NCBI GenBank assembly: GCA_023213395.1
Contig: CM041465.1
Span: 166,539,741-166,603,740, forward strand
Direction of reading: 5' to 3'
Source: Cycas panzhihuaensis
Taxonomy: Eukaryota > Cycadophyta
Length of the DNA stretch: 64,000 nt
A program made the translations under genes and the position numbers. A model generated the notes under the pieces. It saw only the letters and a program-made list of their open reading frames with translations, made no database searches and was not told the DNA's origin. Below are positions 28,199 through 40,268 of the stretch, piece after piece; within the stretch, counting starts at the first letter, position 1; every line of letters begins with the position of its first letter.

Positions 28199-29684
28199 AT
28201 TAATTTTGTGGCACGCCATCCTTGCACCTATCTCAATGAGATTTCTCATCTTATTTTTTTCTTTTGTTTTAGATTCCTGATCCCATGGTGTGCTTCGTAG
28301 ATTGATTTTGATTTGTTTGGATTAAATTTTTGGGAGTTTTGATTGATCTGCATCTACCTATTTATTGTCAATTAATGATAGTTTGATTTTTGTGATTTAT
28401 TTTATTTTTATAAAGTTTAGATTTGATTAAATCAAATTTTATATTTTTTAAGATCTGCAGTCACATATTTTAAGCTTAGCCCCCTCCAGCTCTAGCTCCC
28501 TGGTCATATTCAACCCTACCCTCCTTTAGGAAGATCTAAAGATATTATAGGTTATTTTTTATAATCTTTTATTTTAAGAGATTTAATTATATTATATAAC
28601 ATTTGAAGTATGTTGGCCCCCTCTATTGATTAGAAACTATTATATTTACTCTCTACATGACCTGGGTTTATTAGCTAAGGGGCTAAAAACCAACCTTAAT
28701 TATTTTTTTGATATAAGAGATATTGTTTGCCTTTTGTATAATATCTTTGCATTGGGAGGTTAGATTCTTGAACTGATTAATTCATTGGATTCCTAACTCA
28801 GAGCTCTATAGCCTAGAGTCATTTTTAGCCTGATTTGACTAGAATTTCAAAGAGTTTGATCCAGTCAAAGTTGACTTTTTTTTGTACCTTTTAATTCATT
28901 TACCATAAAGGGGCCCTTATACTATTTTTCTAATAACTTCAGTTCTATAACTCCATTTTTTGAACTGTTAGAAAGATTTTCTAATGCTCTACATGTTAGA
29001 ATAGGTTTCGTTGTATTCTAATGTTGTTTTGTAGGTTCTTGAAGCTGTTAAAGTTAAGGCTCTAATTCAATCCTAGTTGAACAAAATTTCTATTATTTTG
29101 AGCTTCAATTCGGTCCTAGTTGAATAGATTTTTTGACATTTTAAGCTATGTTTTTTCATTCTTACTTAATATACTCATTTATTATCTGATACTAATTAAT
29201 TATTGATAATATTTGCTTGGTTTTATAAGCTTATAAGTTGTTTTTAAGCTCTTTAGTTTCATTTTTGACTTCTTGAAGATCAGGAGCCCTTTTTGGATCA
29301 AAAGCGATAAACTGGTACTCCTTATCATTATCATTTTAATTCTTTAACATCTAAATCTAAATCTAAGAGATTTCCTTAAGCATTCTTGGTTATTTAAGGT
29401 CCTTTTCCTTCTTCAATACCTCAAAATTACACTTAGTTTTCATGTGAATTTATAAAAGGGTATTCTTTCATTCTATTTATATTATTTCAAGAAATATTTG
29501 CTAGCAATTTTATACATATTAGGCTTACTAATTCACAAGTTAAAGGAACATTTTGCTAGCCTTAAAGCCATTATATTTTTTTAAGCTTCATAAGTGCATT
29601 ACATTTCATAGTTGCAAGTTATTTTTTGGCTCTTTTAAGCTTTTAAGGCTCATTTCATTTAAGCATCTCATTATATTATATTAT

Positions 29685-29685
<1 letters not shown>
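27500..29685. other. AT-rich non-coding sequence
   Basis: Translations on both strands give only short frames without domains. There is a small (TA)n tract at about 28155-28198. It may be internal or untranslated sequence of the element belonging to the LTR at 27171, but nothing confirms it. Confidence 0.5.
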
Positions 29686-30722
<1,037 letters not shown>

Positions 30723-30723
<1 letters not shown>

Positions 30724-31051
30724 CATAACTCTTCATTTTAAAGCATCTTATATTCATCATTACTTAAAAATATTACAAGTTAAACATTGGTCTTCAATTT
30801 TTAAAAGGATTGCTTATCTTGCACTCTCTAAGAATCATTTACTTATCTTGTTTAAAGGGCATTTAGATATTAAAAGCTTCATTCTTTTGGCTCATATTCT
30901 TTGATTCATTGAATTCTTAAGAAAAGTTGCATGTAGTTTCCTTTCAAACAAAGTTATTTATATTATTTTTCAAGGAGCATTTTAACATTAAAAGATAATA
31001 GTTTGCATATTTACATTTATATTGCTTCATTAAGAAGAAATATTTTATCTT
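30723..31051. other. AT-rich unique sequence upstream of the LINE
   Basis: No gene seen. GAAATATTTTATCTT at 31037-31051 resembles the sequence directly after the LINE poly-A tail and may be one copy of its target duplication. Confidence 0.4.
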
Positions 31052-31206
31052 GGTGGTATACACAAATGATTTACTAATATATGGTAATAATAATTATATA
31101 CTTGAGAAAAAGTGAAGAAGGTGAAGAGACGACGGCGACGAAGGCATTCTGCAACTGCGTCGAATAGTGGCAGCTAGGGTTAGCAGAAGACAGAGATGAA
31201 GGAGCA

Positions 31207-31220
31207 GGGGGGGGGGGGGG
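31207..31220 (+). repeat. Homopolymer of 14 G
   Basis: An uninterrupted G14 run in the LINE leader. It is the only long G tract in the window. Confidence 0.95.
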
Positions 31221-31715
31221 CCTAGATGGACTATACTATGGCATAAGGCCCCAGCTGGACTAGGTTTTCTTCTAGGTGGTGAAGGCAGCTGGGCGAGGCA
31301 ATTCTCTGGGTCAGACAGAAGACGCATCGACCGGATTAGTGACGTAGATGAAGGGATGGCAGCCCAGGCCAGAGAGGGCTACGGATCCAAGAGGATAGCT
31401 AGAGGCAGAGTGGGGATCTACCAGACAAATGATACACTGACAGAGAAGAAAGGAAGAGATGGGGACGCAGCCACATATCACACTCTGAGGGTCGGGGCAC
31501 AGGTGAAGCCAGACGAACCTTTGATTTCTGTGGAGTTTATACCACATAGCCATAAGAGACTTAGACAAAGACAATGTCCATTTGGCCCCCGAGGTGAGCG
31601 AAATACCAGAAGATTCAAGGAGGCAGAGATCCAAAGCAGGAAGGGGGTAAGCTCTGATTCTGTAGTTTCAATTTTGTGGCGAATCCATGCAGTTGTTATT
31701 GTGTTTGAAACCTAA

Positions 31716-32203
31716 ATGATGCAAGAACTAAACCAGACTCAGTCCTCACCTCCGGGGAGGACTTACCTTGACGTTCTGAGGAATGTAACCCTGAAGAACA
31801 TAAGATTCACCCTATCAAGATAGGAAATAGGTTAAAAATTTTAATCCTAAAAGAGGTAACTGATAAGACTATGCAATATTGGAAAAACAGCCTAATGGGT
31901 AGGTTTTCTAGACCCAGACCGAGGTTGGACATCATTAGAGAATGGATTAGAAATAAGTAGAAAACTAGAAACCTGGTTTAGGTCATGGCAATGCCAAAGG
32001 GATGTGTTCTCTTTAGGTTTTCTAGTCAGGAGGATATGATACCTATTCTTCTTAAATCCCCATGGATGTTTGGGAGAAAAGCCATGACTTTAGAAAAGTA
32101 GCACCCAGATTTTAACCCTAGAATTCCAATGGTAAAACAAGCCCTAGTTTGGGTGCAGATGCCAGGGCTCCCCCTACATTTCTGGAATCTTGAGGTGGTC
32201 AAA
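31716..32203 (+). pseudogene. LINE ORF1, N-terminal part (DUF4283-like)
   Basis: Two Met codons (31716 and 31719) open the frame, followed by a Ser/Pro-rich start (PPGRTYLDVL). Later come YWKNSLMGRFS, KGCVLFRFSSQEDM, SPWMFGRKAM, and VWVQMPGLPLHFWNLEVV. This series is the DUF4283 region of plant L1 ORF1, ending in the W-x-R-x-PGLPLHFW signature. ORF1 proteins bind RNA in the retrotransposition particle. At least one frameshift near 31780 and several stops (for example near 32100) break it. The frame is cut at 32203 by insertion of Gypsy D just after the GLPLHFW block. Confidence 0.85.
32199..32203 (+). repeat. Target site duplication TCAAA, left
   Basis: TCAAA directly precedes the left LTR and is repeated after the right LTR at 39196-39200. 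Five bases is the normal duplication for Ty3/Gypsy integrase. Confidence 0.93.
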
Positions 32204-33361
32204 TGATCTGAATCTTGAATGGGAAAGTGAAAACTTTAACCAATTGAAATAAAATCTAGAACAATATACATATTATTACATAGAATTTGAAATTTCTAGA
32301 ATTTTCTTATAAAAACCCCTTTGTTTATGCTCTGTTGAGCATGCAATGGACTGCTGCAGCGTTTTAGGAGAGAGAGAATGAGAGATGGGCGCTTCTTGAG
32401 CTGCTGCTCATTTGCTGGAACCTCTGTCTCGAAGTTTGCGAAGCCATTTTTGGTTTTCTATACCAAAAACCTCGTTTTGGGTTAGGAAGACTGGTTAGCG
32501 TCTCTTCTGGAACTGCACTTCTTGTCTTCTCCTCTGATTGCGGCTACGATTTTACAGGCTCTTTCCGGATCCTACAGCAGTTTTATCCGTGCGAATTGTG
32601 TTCTCTCCAACGCAGTTTTCCACACTTGGAGCCGTTCTCCTTCCGAAAAGTTATTTTCTTTCTGCTTTCCTTGAATCTTGCTCCGTGCTGCGTCTAGGGC
32701 TGCGGTGTCCTCTCTTTTCTGTCAAGAATCTCTATCTTGATCCCCCAGATTCCTCTCTCAAATTTCGCTTAAAAGCGTTTCCATTTGAAAGAGTTATTTC
32801 TATTTTACCGTTTTCCAACGGCTTTCAAAACGATTTAAAAAATCTTGGCAAAATCTGTTTATTTTGGAGTTTTCCCTCTTTGAATGAGTAGAGGACATGT
32901 GTGTGCACCTTCTCCTCAAATTTCGTACAAGCAGTTCTGGTTTGAGCCGCCAAAATATTCTCGTTTTATTATTTTCCGTTTTTGACTTATGCGATGTGAC
33001 CAGTAGCGACACATGTGACTCAGTTCTGACTATAGTAGCTTTGTAGCAGCTCCGTAACAACCTGTAGTAGCTCCGTAGCAACTGTAGCACTTGCGTAACA
33101 CCTTGGTAGCACCTTGGTATGATTATAGCACCTTAATAGCACCTTAGTAGCGGTTGTAGCACCTTAATAAGCATTTCAGTGATTATAGCACCTTTTTATA
33201 CTTATAGAAATACATTTTTTTTAATATTATTATGCCTTTTAAATGCATATTTCTACTAAATAAAGACTATTAAGCCTTTTTAAGGTAATTTTCTACTACA
33301 TAAAGACCATTTATATGAAAAATAAAGTATTTAAAGTATTTTAAAGATCCGAAACGGATCA
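32204..33361 (-). repeat. Gypsy D 3' LTR
   Basis: 1158 bp. On the minus strand it starts TGATCCGTTTCGGATC and ends in GATTCAGATCA. It includes a short minisatellite of GTAGCACCTTAAT-like words (about 33020-33195) near the U3 promoter, and a TATA box. It matches the right LTR over its whole length with substitutions and small indels. Confidence 0.95.
33193..33202 (-). promoter_or_regulatory. TATA box in Gypsy D 3' LTR
   Basis: The minus strand reads TATAAAAAGG about 160 bp after the LTR start. The same word is present in the other LTR. Confidence 0.6.
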
Positions 33362-33384
33362 GAACTCCCATTTTTTAGGAGTTC
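33362..33384 (-). other. Polypurine region before Gypsy D 3' LTR
   Basis: On the minus strand AAAAAATGGGAG lies directly before the 3' LTR. It is bracketed by GAACTCC and GGAGTTC, a perfect 7-bp inverted repeat. It is the expected place of the plus-strand primer. Confidence 0.65.
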
Positions 33385-33399
33385 ATGGCCTCATGAACT

Positions 33400-33807
33400 T
33401 TATAGTTGTAGATGAGGGAATTTGATTTTCCATGTCTCCTTATTGTACCATTTTACTTTGCTAGGTACTTGTCCTTTCTCTGCAATTCTGAAGGATTCGA
33501 TTATGTCTCTTCGAGTCTCGGTCTGCTTCCTTTGAAGAATGCAATCATTTTGCATTGGTTCCTCTTCCTCTATTCGCAACTCCTCTGGGTTTGGTAAGAG
33601 TGGAACTCCGTCTTCATCTTCATCCAACATGGATGGCTTGAACATCTTCAGATTCTCGACATTCACTACGGAATACATCTTCATGAATTCTGGAAGTTCA
33701 AGCTGGAAAGCATTTTCCCCAATTTTCTTCAAAATTGTAAAAGGACCATATCGTAAAGGCTTTAACTTTTTGCCTTCACCTTGCAATCTTTTCTTACTGA
33801 GGTGCAA
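33400..33807 (-). pseudogene. Integrase C-terminal domain of Gypsy D
   Basis: This 135-codon frame contains the GPY/F module (LRYGPFTILKKIGENAFQLEL, then YSVVNVENLKMF) and ends in an acidic linker followed by RRDIIESFRIAEKGQVPSKVKW. That last part could be a divergent chromodomain, but the aromatic cage residues are not all evident. The frame stops about 40 bp before the 3' LTR. It overlaps the end of the integrase core frame. Confidence 0.8.
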
Positions 33808-34740
33808 CCAAACTCTATCTCCTTCTTTAAAGGAATGGCTGGTTCTATGTGCATCATGCCGCTCCTTGTATCTCTGTTGAGTCTTTTGAAGCTACTCTTC
33901 AACCTGTTGATGGATTTTCCTGATTCTTTCCAAGAATCTTTGTGCCTTTTCATCTCCTTCTTCCTCCTTTCCATTTCCTGCAAAAAGTTGAGCAGAAAAT
34001 TCTAAATCGAAAGGACTTCCAGGCAGAAATCCCAAATATACCTCAAATGGTGATTTCTGGGTTGAGCTATGAATAACTCTATTGAATGCAAATTGCAAGT
34101 ATGGGAGACTTTCATCCCAAGTCTTAGGATGCTTGGCATTGTATCCTCGTAACAGTTGTACCAATGTCCTGTTGAGTACTTCAGTCTGGTCGTCTGTTTG
34201 AGGATGAAAAGCTGTACTCATCTTTAGCTTCGTATCCATCATTCCCCAAAGTGTTTGCCAAAAATGACTCAGAAATTTACTGTCTCGATCAGAAATGATT
34301 GAGTTGGGAAGTCCAAAATACTTCTAAACAAGCTAGAAAAATAATCTAGCTATGTCTTCTCCTGTATGTGTTTTCTTACAGGGAATCAACAACACCATTT
34401 TACTGAACCGATCAACAACAACAAACGAATAATCCATACCATTTTTGGTTTGTGGTAGTCCTCCCAAGAAATCCATGGAGATACTTTCCCACGGTCGTGA
34501 TGGAACGGGAAGTGGAATGTACAATCCAAACTTCCTATTGGCCGGCTTTGGTGTACTACATAATGTACACCCTTGTACTGCTGTAATCACATCTTGCTGC
34601 ATGTTTGGCCAATACATATATCGCTGCAAGTTTAGCAACGTCTTTCCCACTCTAAAGTGTCCTGCAACTCAAGAAGTGTGAGCTTCTCTTATCCACTTCA
34701 TTCGATCTGCATGCTTTGGAATGCAAAGCTTGTCTTGCTT
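33808..34740 (-). pseudogene. Integrase of Gypsy D (zinc and catalytic domains)
   Basis: The HHCC domain reads REAHTS, a TGA stop, VAGHF, then MYWPNMQQDV and CTLC. The core has all three acidic residues: SMDFLGGLP, SDRDSKF and the Glu in [11 protein letters not shown]. Two TAG stops separate the first Asp from the second (around 34322-34333), and another TAG lies near 33891. The target-joining enzyme would insert element cDNA into the chromosome; the intact triad shows the copy was recently functional. Confidence 0.9.
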
Positions 34741-35009
34741 ACAAAGAAGTCCATCTTTCAGCTGGAAATCTGCAACTACTTTTCCTTACTATAGCTGCTC
34801 AAAGATAGGCTTGAATGCCTCATCTTTCAAATACAAATCAACATATTCATCATGGCAGAAAGGTTGAAATTGCATAGCTACCAACAAACTGGAATTACCT
34901 TCTTTGTTGAGGAGGTGCAGACGACAAGTCTGTAATCTTATTCGTTGTTCCTTTCTTGTATTTAACCACGATGTGAAACTGCTGTAAATAGGACATCTAC
35001 TTCATGTGC
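34741..35009 (-). pseudogene. RNase H to integrase linker of Gypsy D
   Basis: No open frame is left. Patches such as YLQQFHI and KYKKGTTN on the minus strand match the end of RNase H in related elements. They place this stretch between RNase H and the integrase zinc domain. Confidence 0.5.
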
Positions 35010-36116
35010 CTAGCCTGCTACAACTTGGACCGAGTCTGCAAAAATTGCAAAGGCTTGTGGTCGGTGTGGATGACCACTTCTTTTCCCAACAAATAGGGTC
35101 TCCAATGCTTCCTTTGCTTGGTGCAATGCATAGAGCTCCTTATCGTAAGTTGGGTAGTTTATGACATCTCCATTGAATGTCTCTGAATGGTATGCTATCG
35201 GTTTTCCTTCTTGCTTCAATACTGCTCCCATGGCATAACCTGAAGCTTCAGTCTCCAATTCAAATGGCTTCTGCAGCGAGGGTAAAGCTAACACTGGTGC
35301 CTCGCAGATCTTCTGCTTCAAAAGCTTGAAAGCTTTTTCTTGCTCATTCTCCCAATGAAACTTTGCATGTCCTCCCGTCAATGCATGGAGAGGTGCTGCA
35401 ATATGAGAAAATCTGAAAATAAATTTTCTTAAATACTGACATGCACCAATGAAACTTCTTACCTCTGTGGTTGTCTTGGGTGTAGGCCAATTGAGAATGA
35501 CTTTGATCTTTGCTGGGTCAATCTTCAATTCTCCTCCTCCAACCACGAAACCTAAGAAGATGAGAGATTGCTTTCTAAACTCGCACTTCTTTAGATTTAG
35601 TTTCAACTGCTGCTCTTGGAGAACTTTGAGAACTTGCTCAACATGTTGGAGGTGCTCCTCCCACATTTGGCTAAAAATCAGAATATCATCTAGATAAACA
35701 ATTACAAAGTCATCAATGAAGGGTCTTAATACCTCATTCATCAACCTCATGAAGGTGGCAGGTGCATTACACAGACCAAACGGCATCACCAACCATTCGA
35801 ACAATCCTTGCTTCGATTTGAAGGCTGTCTTCCAAGTATCCTCCCCTCGGATTCGAACCTGATGGTAACCTGATTTTAGGTCCATTTTGCTGAAATATCT
35901 TCTTGGCATTTGGTCCAACAAGTCATCTATCCGTGGTAAGGGATGTCTATTCTTTATGGTGATCTTGTTCAAAGCTCGGTAGTCAATGCACATTCTCCAC
36001 CCTCCATCTTTCTTTGGCACCAAAACAATAGGTGATCCATATGGGGAACAACTCGGTTTGATTACTCCTTGTTCCAAGAGTTCTTGAATCTGCCTCTTAA
36101 TCTCTTCATTCTCCAA
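35010..36116 (-). pseudogene. Reverse transcriptase and RNase H of Gypsy D
   Basis: An open 368-codon minus-strand frame with nearly all RT blocks: SPIVLVPKKDGGWRMCIDYR (about residues 28-47), the first catalytic Asp79 in FSKMDLKSGYHQV, MPFGLCNAPATF (111-122), and the intact active site YLDD (141-144). Thumb and connection follow (FLGFVVGGGELKIDP), then RNase H with FELETEASGYAMGAVL, where the catalytic Asp is Glu, and YDKELYALHQA. A frameshift near 35090 scrambles the rest of RNase H. The upstream frame 36259-36062 carries the entry to RT (YSDVFQEPKGLPPKRAIEHEI), so one more shift lies between. Confidence 0.93.
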
Positions 36117-36547
36117 AGCGGGTTTTGGTAGAGACTAAGATTCGAAAGGTGAATCGACCAAATTTGGATTTCATGTTCAATAGCCCTTTTAGGGGGCAGC
36201 CCTTTCGGCTCTTGGAATACATCACTGTACCTATTCCTTAGGCCTTTAATTTGCTGCACTTGCTTCTTATCCGATTACTGTGTTGAGGACTACCTTGCTC
36301 GTTTTCTTCCACCTTTGGCTTTATCATCAAGGACAAACTTCCTACAAGCATTAATTAATCTTTTGCTTGTTGGGAAGATATGAGAGAAATCTTCTTGTGG
36401 CTTTGATGCATTGATCGAGATATGATCTCCGTCCTTGATGAGTCGAATCTTTCTCGACCTCATGGTGAACTCCATCTCTATCATAGAGATATGGGTGCCA
36501 AAGACAACTTGACAAACATCAAAGGGACTACTTCACATTCAACTTCA

Positions 36548-38040
36548 TCAATGAACTTTTCGAAATTGTAAATTTAAACTTACATTGGTGAGTAACACCA
36601 ACTCTGAATCTTTTACAACCATCCAAGAGGATATGGTTTTGGATGTGCATGCATCTTTAATCGGTTTCTTTACCAATGCTTCTGAGATTAAATTCTTTTG
36701 GCTTCCTCCATCAAAGATGGCATCAACCATGCTTTGCTTCACTTGGATTCTTACCATGAAGAGCTCCTCTCTAATCTCTGGATCAACTTGCTTATGGTTG
36801 TCTCCAGGCTCCGCATTAGCCATGAGCATTAACTTCTCATTGGCTTCTTCAATGCTGCCAACATTTTCATCACTTACAGAGTTAAGTAAAGTTTTACCTT
36901 CAGTTTTAACTTTACCTTTCCCCTTGTTCTTGGGTCTTTTCTCTAGGTGTAGAAACCAACAATCTTCTACGTTGTGACCCGCTCGCTTGCAATGAGTACA
37001 AGTGATTTTAATTTGGGTGGTATTGGCTTGTTTCATCTTGCCAAAACCCCTAATGGATTGTTGTCCAATTTTACTTGGAAACTTCATTCCTCGGGCAGGT
37101 TTGTTGCTACCTTCTGGAGGTGCAAACATTTTCCTTTCGGCGTAAACCTTCTTATTCCTCTTTTCTATGGCAATCGCCTTCTTGTTGGCTTCGTCGAGTG
37201 ATTTGACTTCAAATAGTTGAAGTTCTTGTTGAATATCTTTGGTGCGATCCTCCAATATATTTCGACATCATGTCTTTACCCGATAAAGAGATGCCCAACA
37301 CAACGACTTGCTTTTGAAATTACATTGTGTAATCTTGGACATTTGGCCTCTTTCACATCGGTAATATTGCCATTTAATCCTCTGTTGCTCTTCATATCCA
37401 ATAGGATAGAATTGCTTCTTTATGAGGATTTTAAACTGTTGCCAAGTGATTTCATTTACATTATGGGATTTAATGTATGCATTCGACCAAACTAATGCAT
37501 GTTTAGATAATTTTAACCTAGCAAAAGTTACTTTTCATTGGTTTTATACCCATAAATAGATAAATAAGTTTCTAGTTGGTCCAGCCAATTATCTAATTTT
37601 TCAGCATCCAACGTTCCATCATAAATGGGCAATTCAAGTTTTGCCTCTACCTTGAATGGATGTGTGAATCTTTGTCGGTGTCATCTTCTTCATCATTTTC
37701 TTATTGGTCTTCTACCAACTCTTCATTCGTCTCCTCTTTCATCGGTTCTTCTTCTTCCTTCTTTACGCCTTTGGCTATTGGAGAAGAAGTTGCAACTAAC
37801 TGCGCCACAAGCTGGGTTAGCCTGTTGAGGTTCTGCTCCATTTTCACGAACCTTTCCTCCATTTTCTGCTCTGGATCAGCCATCTTCCTTCGCTATTTTC
37901 TTTCTCTCTCCAGAGGCTCGGTTAGAGGTTCACCCATTAACAGATATTGGTATCTAGTTTTCATAAAACTTCTACAAGGAAAACAAGAAGTTTTTTTTTT
38001 CTCCTTTTCTTTTCTTTCTTTTTCTTACTTTTTTCTTTAA
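36548..38040 (-). pseudogene. gag and protease of Gypsy D
   Basis: The gag start is Met at 37883 (MADPEQKMEERFVKMEQNL, then an acidic Glu-rich stretch). Capsid sequence between 37700 and 37260 is broken by many stops. The frame at 37255-36548 (235 codons) holds the end of capsid (EVKSLDEANKKAIAIE), a basic linker, a CCHC zinc knuckle (Cys86, Cys89, His94, Cys99 of this frame), a Lys-rich segment, and the protease entry AIFDGGSQKNLI. Its active site is Asp182-Gly-Gly instead of D-S/T-G. Gag and protease appear fused in one frame, as is common for plant Gypsy elements. Confidence 0.85.
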
Positions 38041-38073
38041 AATCCCTAAAATCCCAAGGGTTTCAAGAAACTA

Positions 38074-38085
38074 ACTCTGATACCA
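38074..38085 (-). other. Primer-binding site of Gypsy D, initiator-Met tRNA
   Basis: The minus strand reads TGGTATCAGAGT seven bases after the 5' LTR end, matching the complement of the plant initiator-Met tRNA 3' end at 11 of 12 positions. Confidence 0.88.
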
Positions 38086-38092
38086 AAAATAT

Positions 38093-39195
38093 TGATCTGA
38101 ATCTTGAATGGGAAAGTGAAAACTTTAACCAATTGAAACAAAATCTAGAATAATATATATATTATTACATAGAATTTAAAATTTCTAGAATTTTCTTACA
38201 AAAAACCCTTTGTTTGTGCATGCAATGCATCATGGCTAGCTGCTTTTGGGAGAGAGAATGAGAGTGGCGCTTCTTGAGCCGCTCATTTGCCGGAACCTCT
38301 GTCTCGAAATGCGGCCGTTTTTGGTTTTCTATACCAAAACCCGTTTTGGTGAGGAAGACTACTAGCGTCTCTTCGGGATCGCCGCTTCATCTTCTCCTCC
38401 GATCGCTACGATTTTCTCAGGCTCCTTCCATCCTTGCAACGTTTTATCCAGCCGCTTCTGTGTTCTCTCCAACGCAGTTTTCCACACTTGGAACCGTTCT
38501 CCTTCCGGAAAGTTATTTTCTTTCTACTTTCCTTGAATCTTGCTTCGTGCTGCGTCTAGGGCTGCGGCGTCCTCTATTTTCTATCAAGAATCTCTGTCTT
38601 GATCCCCCGGATTCCTCTCTCGAATTTCGCTTAAAAGCGTATCCATTTGAGAGAATTATTTCCGTTTTACCGTTTTCCAACGGCTTTCAAAACGATTTGA
38701 AAAATCTTGAAAAAATTCGTTTATTTTAGAGTTTTCCCTCTTTGAATGAGTAGAGGACACGTGTGTGCACCTTCTCCTCAATTTCGCCAAGCAGTTCTGG
38801 TTTGAGCCGCCATTCAGATTTTTATTATTTTATTTTTGACTTACCTCAAGTAGCGACTGCAGAAGACTCAAGTATGACTCTGTAGTAGCTCAAGTGCAAC
38901 TGTAGTAGCTCGTGTAGTAGCACTTGCGTACAACTTATGGCGCCTTAGTAGCAATTATAGCACCTTAATAGCACCTTGGTAGCAGTTGTAGCACCTTAAT
39001 AGCAGCTCGGTAGCAGTTATAACACCTTTTTATACTTGTAGAAATACATTTTTTTTAACATTAATATGCCTTTTAAAGGCATATTTCTACTAAATAAAGA
39101 CTATTAAGCCTTTTGAAGGTAATTTTCTACTACATAAAGACCATTTATATGAAAAATAAAGTATTTAAAGTATTTTAAAGATCCGAAACGGATCA
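38093..39195 (-). repeat. Gypsy D 5' LTR
   Basis: 1103 bp, the partner of the left LTR. It is about 55 bp shorter, with indels concentrated in the GTAGCACC-word region (about 38860-39025) and in the region near 38215-38260. Its 3' end on the minus strand abuts the primer-binding site. Confidence 0.95.
39024..39034 (-). promoter_or_regulatory. TATA box in Gypsy D 5' LTR
   Basis: The minus strand reads TATAAAAAGG, conserved with the left LTR; it is the probable core promoter that drove transcription of the element. Confidence 0.6.
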
Positions 39196-39200
39196 TCAAA
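39196..39200 (+). repeat. Target site duplication TCAAA, right
   Basis: Second copy of the 5-bp duplication, directly after the right LTR. LINE ORF1 resumes at the next base in frame if one copy is counted. Confidence 0.93.
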
Positions 39201-40250
39201 GGGGCGGCCAAGACGATCGGGCCTTTACTGGCAATGGACTCGGCAATAAAACATAGATCCTAATTGATGAACGCAAGATTTTGTGTCCTTGCTAGGCTCG
39301 ACAGTGATCTTCCAGACGATGTTGAGATCAAGTCGGATAGAAGATCCATCATTCAAAGCTTATTTTTTGAAGTTGAGGGTTTTAGATGTGCAAAGTGTAA
39401 GTGCAGGGGGCATCTCCCTTTTTAATGCCCAGGGGTTCCAACAAGGATGAACAAGCAGGAAGAAAGTAAAGAGAAAGAAGACAGAGAAACGGAAGTAATC
39501 AGAGAGGAGGCCTCGGCTGCAGGCACCGAAAGGCTAGGTAAGGAAGAGGACAGAATTAAGATAGAAGGAGAAGGAGTGGTGGCATCCAGAGGGGTAGCGC
39601 CGGATGAAGCTAATGGAATGCCCCGTAGTGCATTGGGCTAGTCAGCGGTCTTGGAACCGAGCTTTGACAAGGAAGCTCCGGAAGACGGTAGCAAAGAACT
39701 AGTGGAAATAAAGGCAGGTAGGGGGGGACCAAAGGAGTAGATGTTGACAAAAACGCGGGTCAAGTTCTGGGCCTGGGACGGGGATTGACGACAGAGGGTT
39801 CTAAAGATCAGATAAAGGCTATTGGTCAGGCATCGGGGGGAGGAGATATCACCCCAACAACTGTAGAGCCGGCTATGGCTCGACTTATGAAGAACATCAA
39901 TTGGGATTTAGAGGATTACCTCTCAGAGACAGAAGAGGGGGGGATTCAGGATCTGCCCCAAGCGGAGAGGCAGGTAGGTAACGAGGCTGAAGGAGCTTCC
40001 AGACCTGGGGCTAAAGTAGTGGATCCAGAAAAGGGAGGAGGAGGGACTCGTAAATGAGTCTCAAAAGGTAATATGCCAGATCCGAAGAAGGCTCCAGACT
40101 ATGGGCTAGAAAAGAAGGTGGGAAGGCCACCTAAAAAGGCAACTAGAGAGAAGGAAACATTAGCTCAAATTGACATGGAGTACCAAAGTACTTTAAAGGA
40201 GGGGGGTGCATTAGAGGGCCCTATCCTCAGAAGTAGGAAAGGATGACATG
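39201..40250 (+). pseudogene. LINE ORF1, C-terminal part (zinc knuckle and acidic tail)
   Basis: Directly after the right target duplication the plus strand continues ORF1 with AKTIGPLLAMDSA, then VLARLDSDLPDDVEI and a zinc knuckle near 39390-39430, FRCAKCKCRGHLPF followed by a stop and CP. The knuckle is C-x2-C-x4-H-x4-C with a TAA inside. After it come long charged stretches rich in Glu, Gly and Lys (39447-39641 and 39785-40057), as is usual for the ORF1 C-terminus. A final basic patch (KKVGRPPKKATREK) is seen near 40110-40160. Stops and shifts break the frame. Confidence 0.8.
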
Positions 40251-40268
40251 CGAGGTTCCAGGATATTC

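Larger units (their letters stand above)
32204..39195 (-). mobile_element. Gypsy D: complete but inactive LTR retrotransposon
   Basis: Two LTRs (32204-33361 and 38093-39195) share their sequence end to end and both have TG...CA termini. They are flanked by the 5-bp duplication TCAAA (32199-32203 and 39196-39200). On the minus strand, a PBS for initiator-Met tRNA follows the 5' LTR (right) and a polypurine region precedes the 3' LTR (left). Gag, protease, RT, RNase H and integrase follow in Gypsy order. Stops and frameshifts occur between domains. Over the first 125 bp the LTRs differ at about seven positions, nearly all transitions, so the insertion is moderately old. It sits within ORF1 of the LINE in the opposite orientation. 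Confidence 0.96.

Noticed and set aside
32538-32891. 117-codon plus-strand frame in the left LTR with a 151-codon homologue at 38274-38729 in the right LTR
   Set aside because: The two are similar only because LTRs are copies of one another. Most differences between them change the amino acid, which gives no sign of protein constraint, and the frame is antisense to the element.
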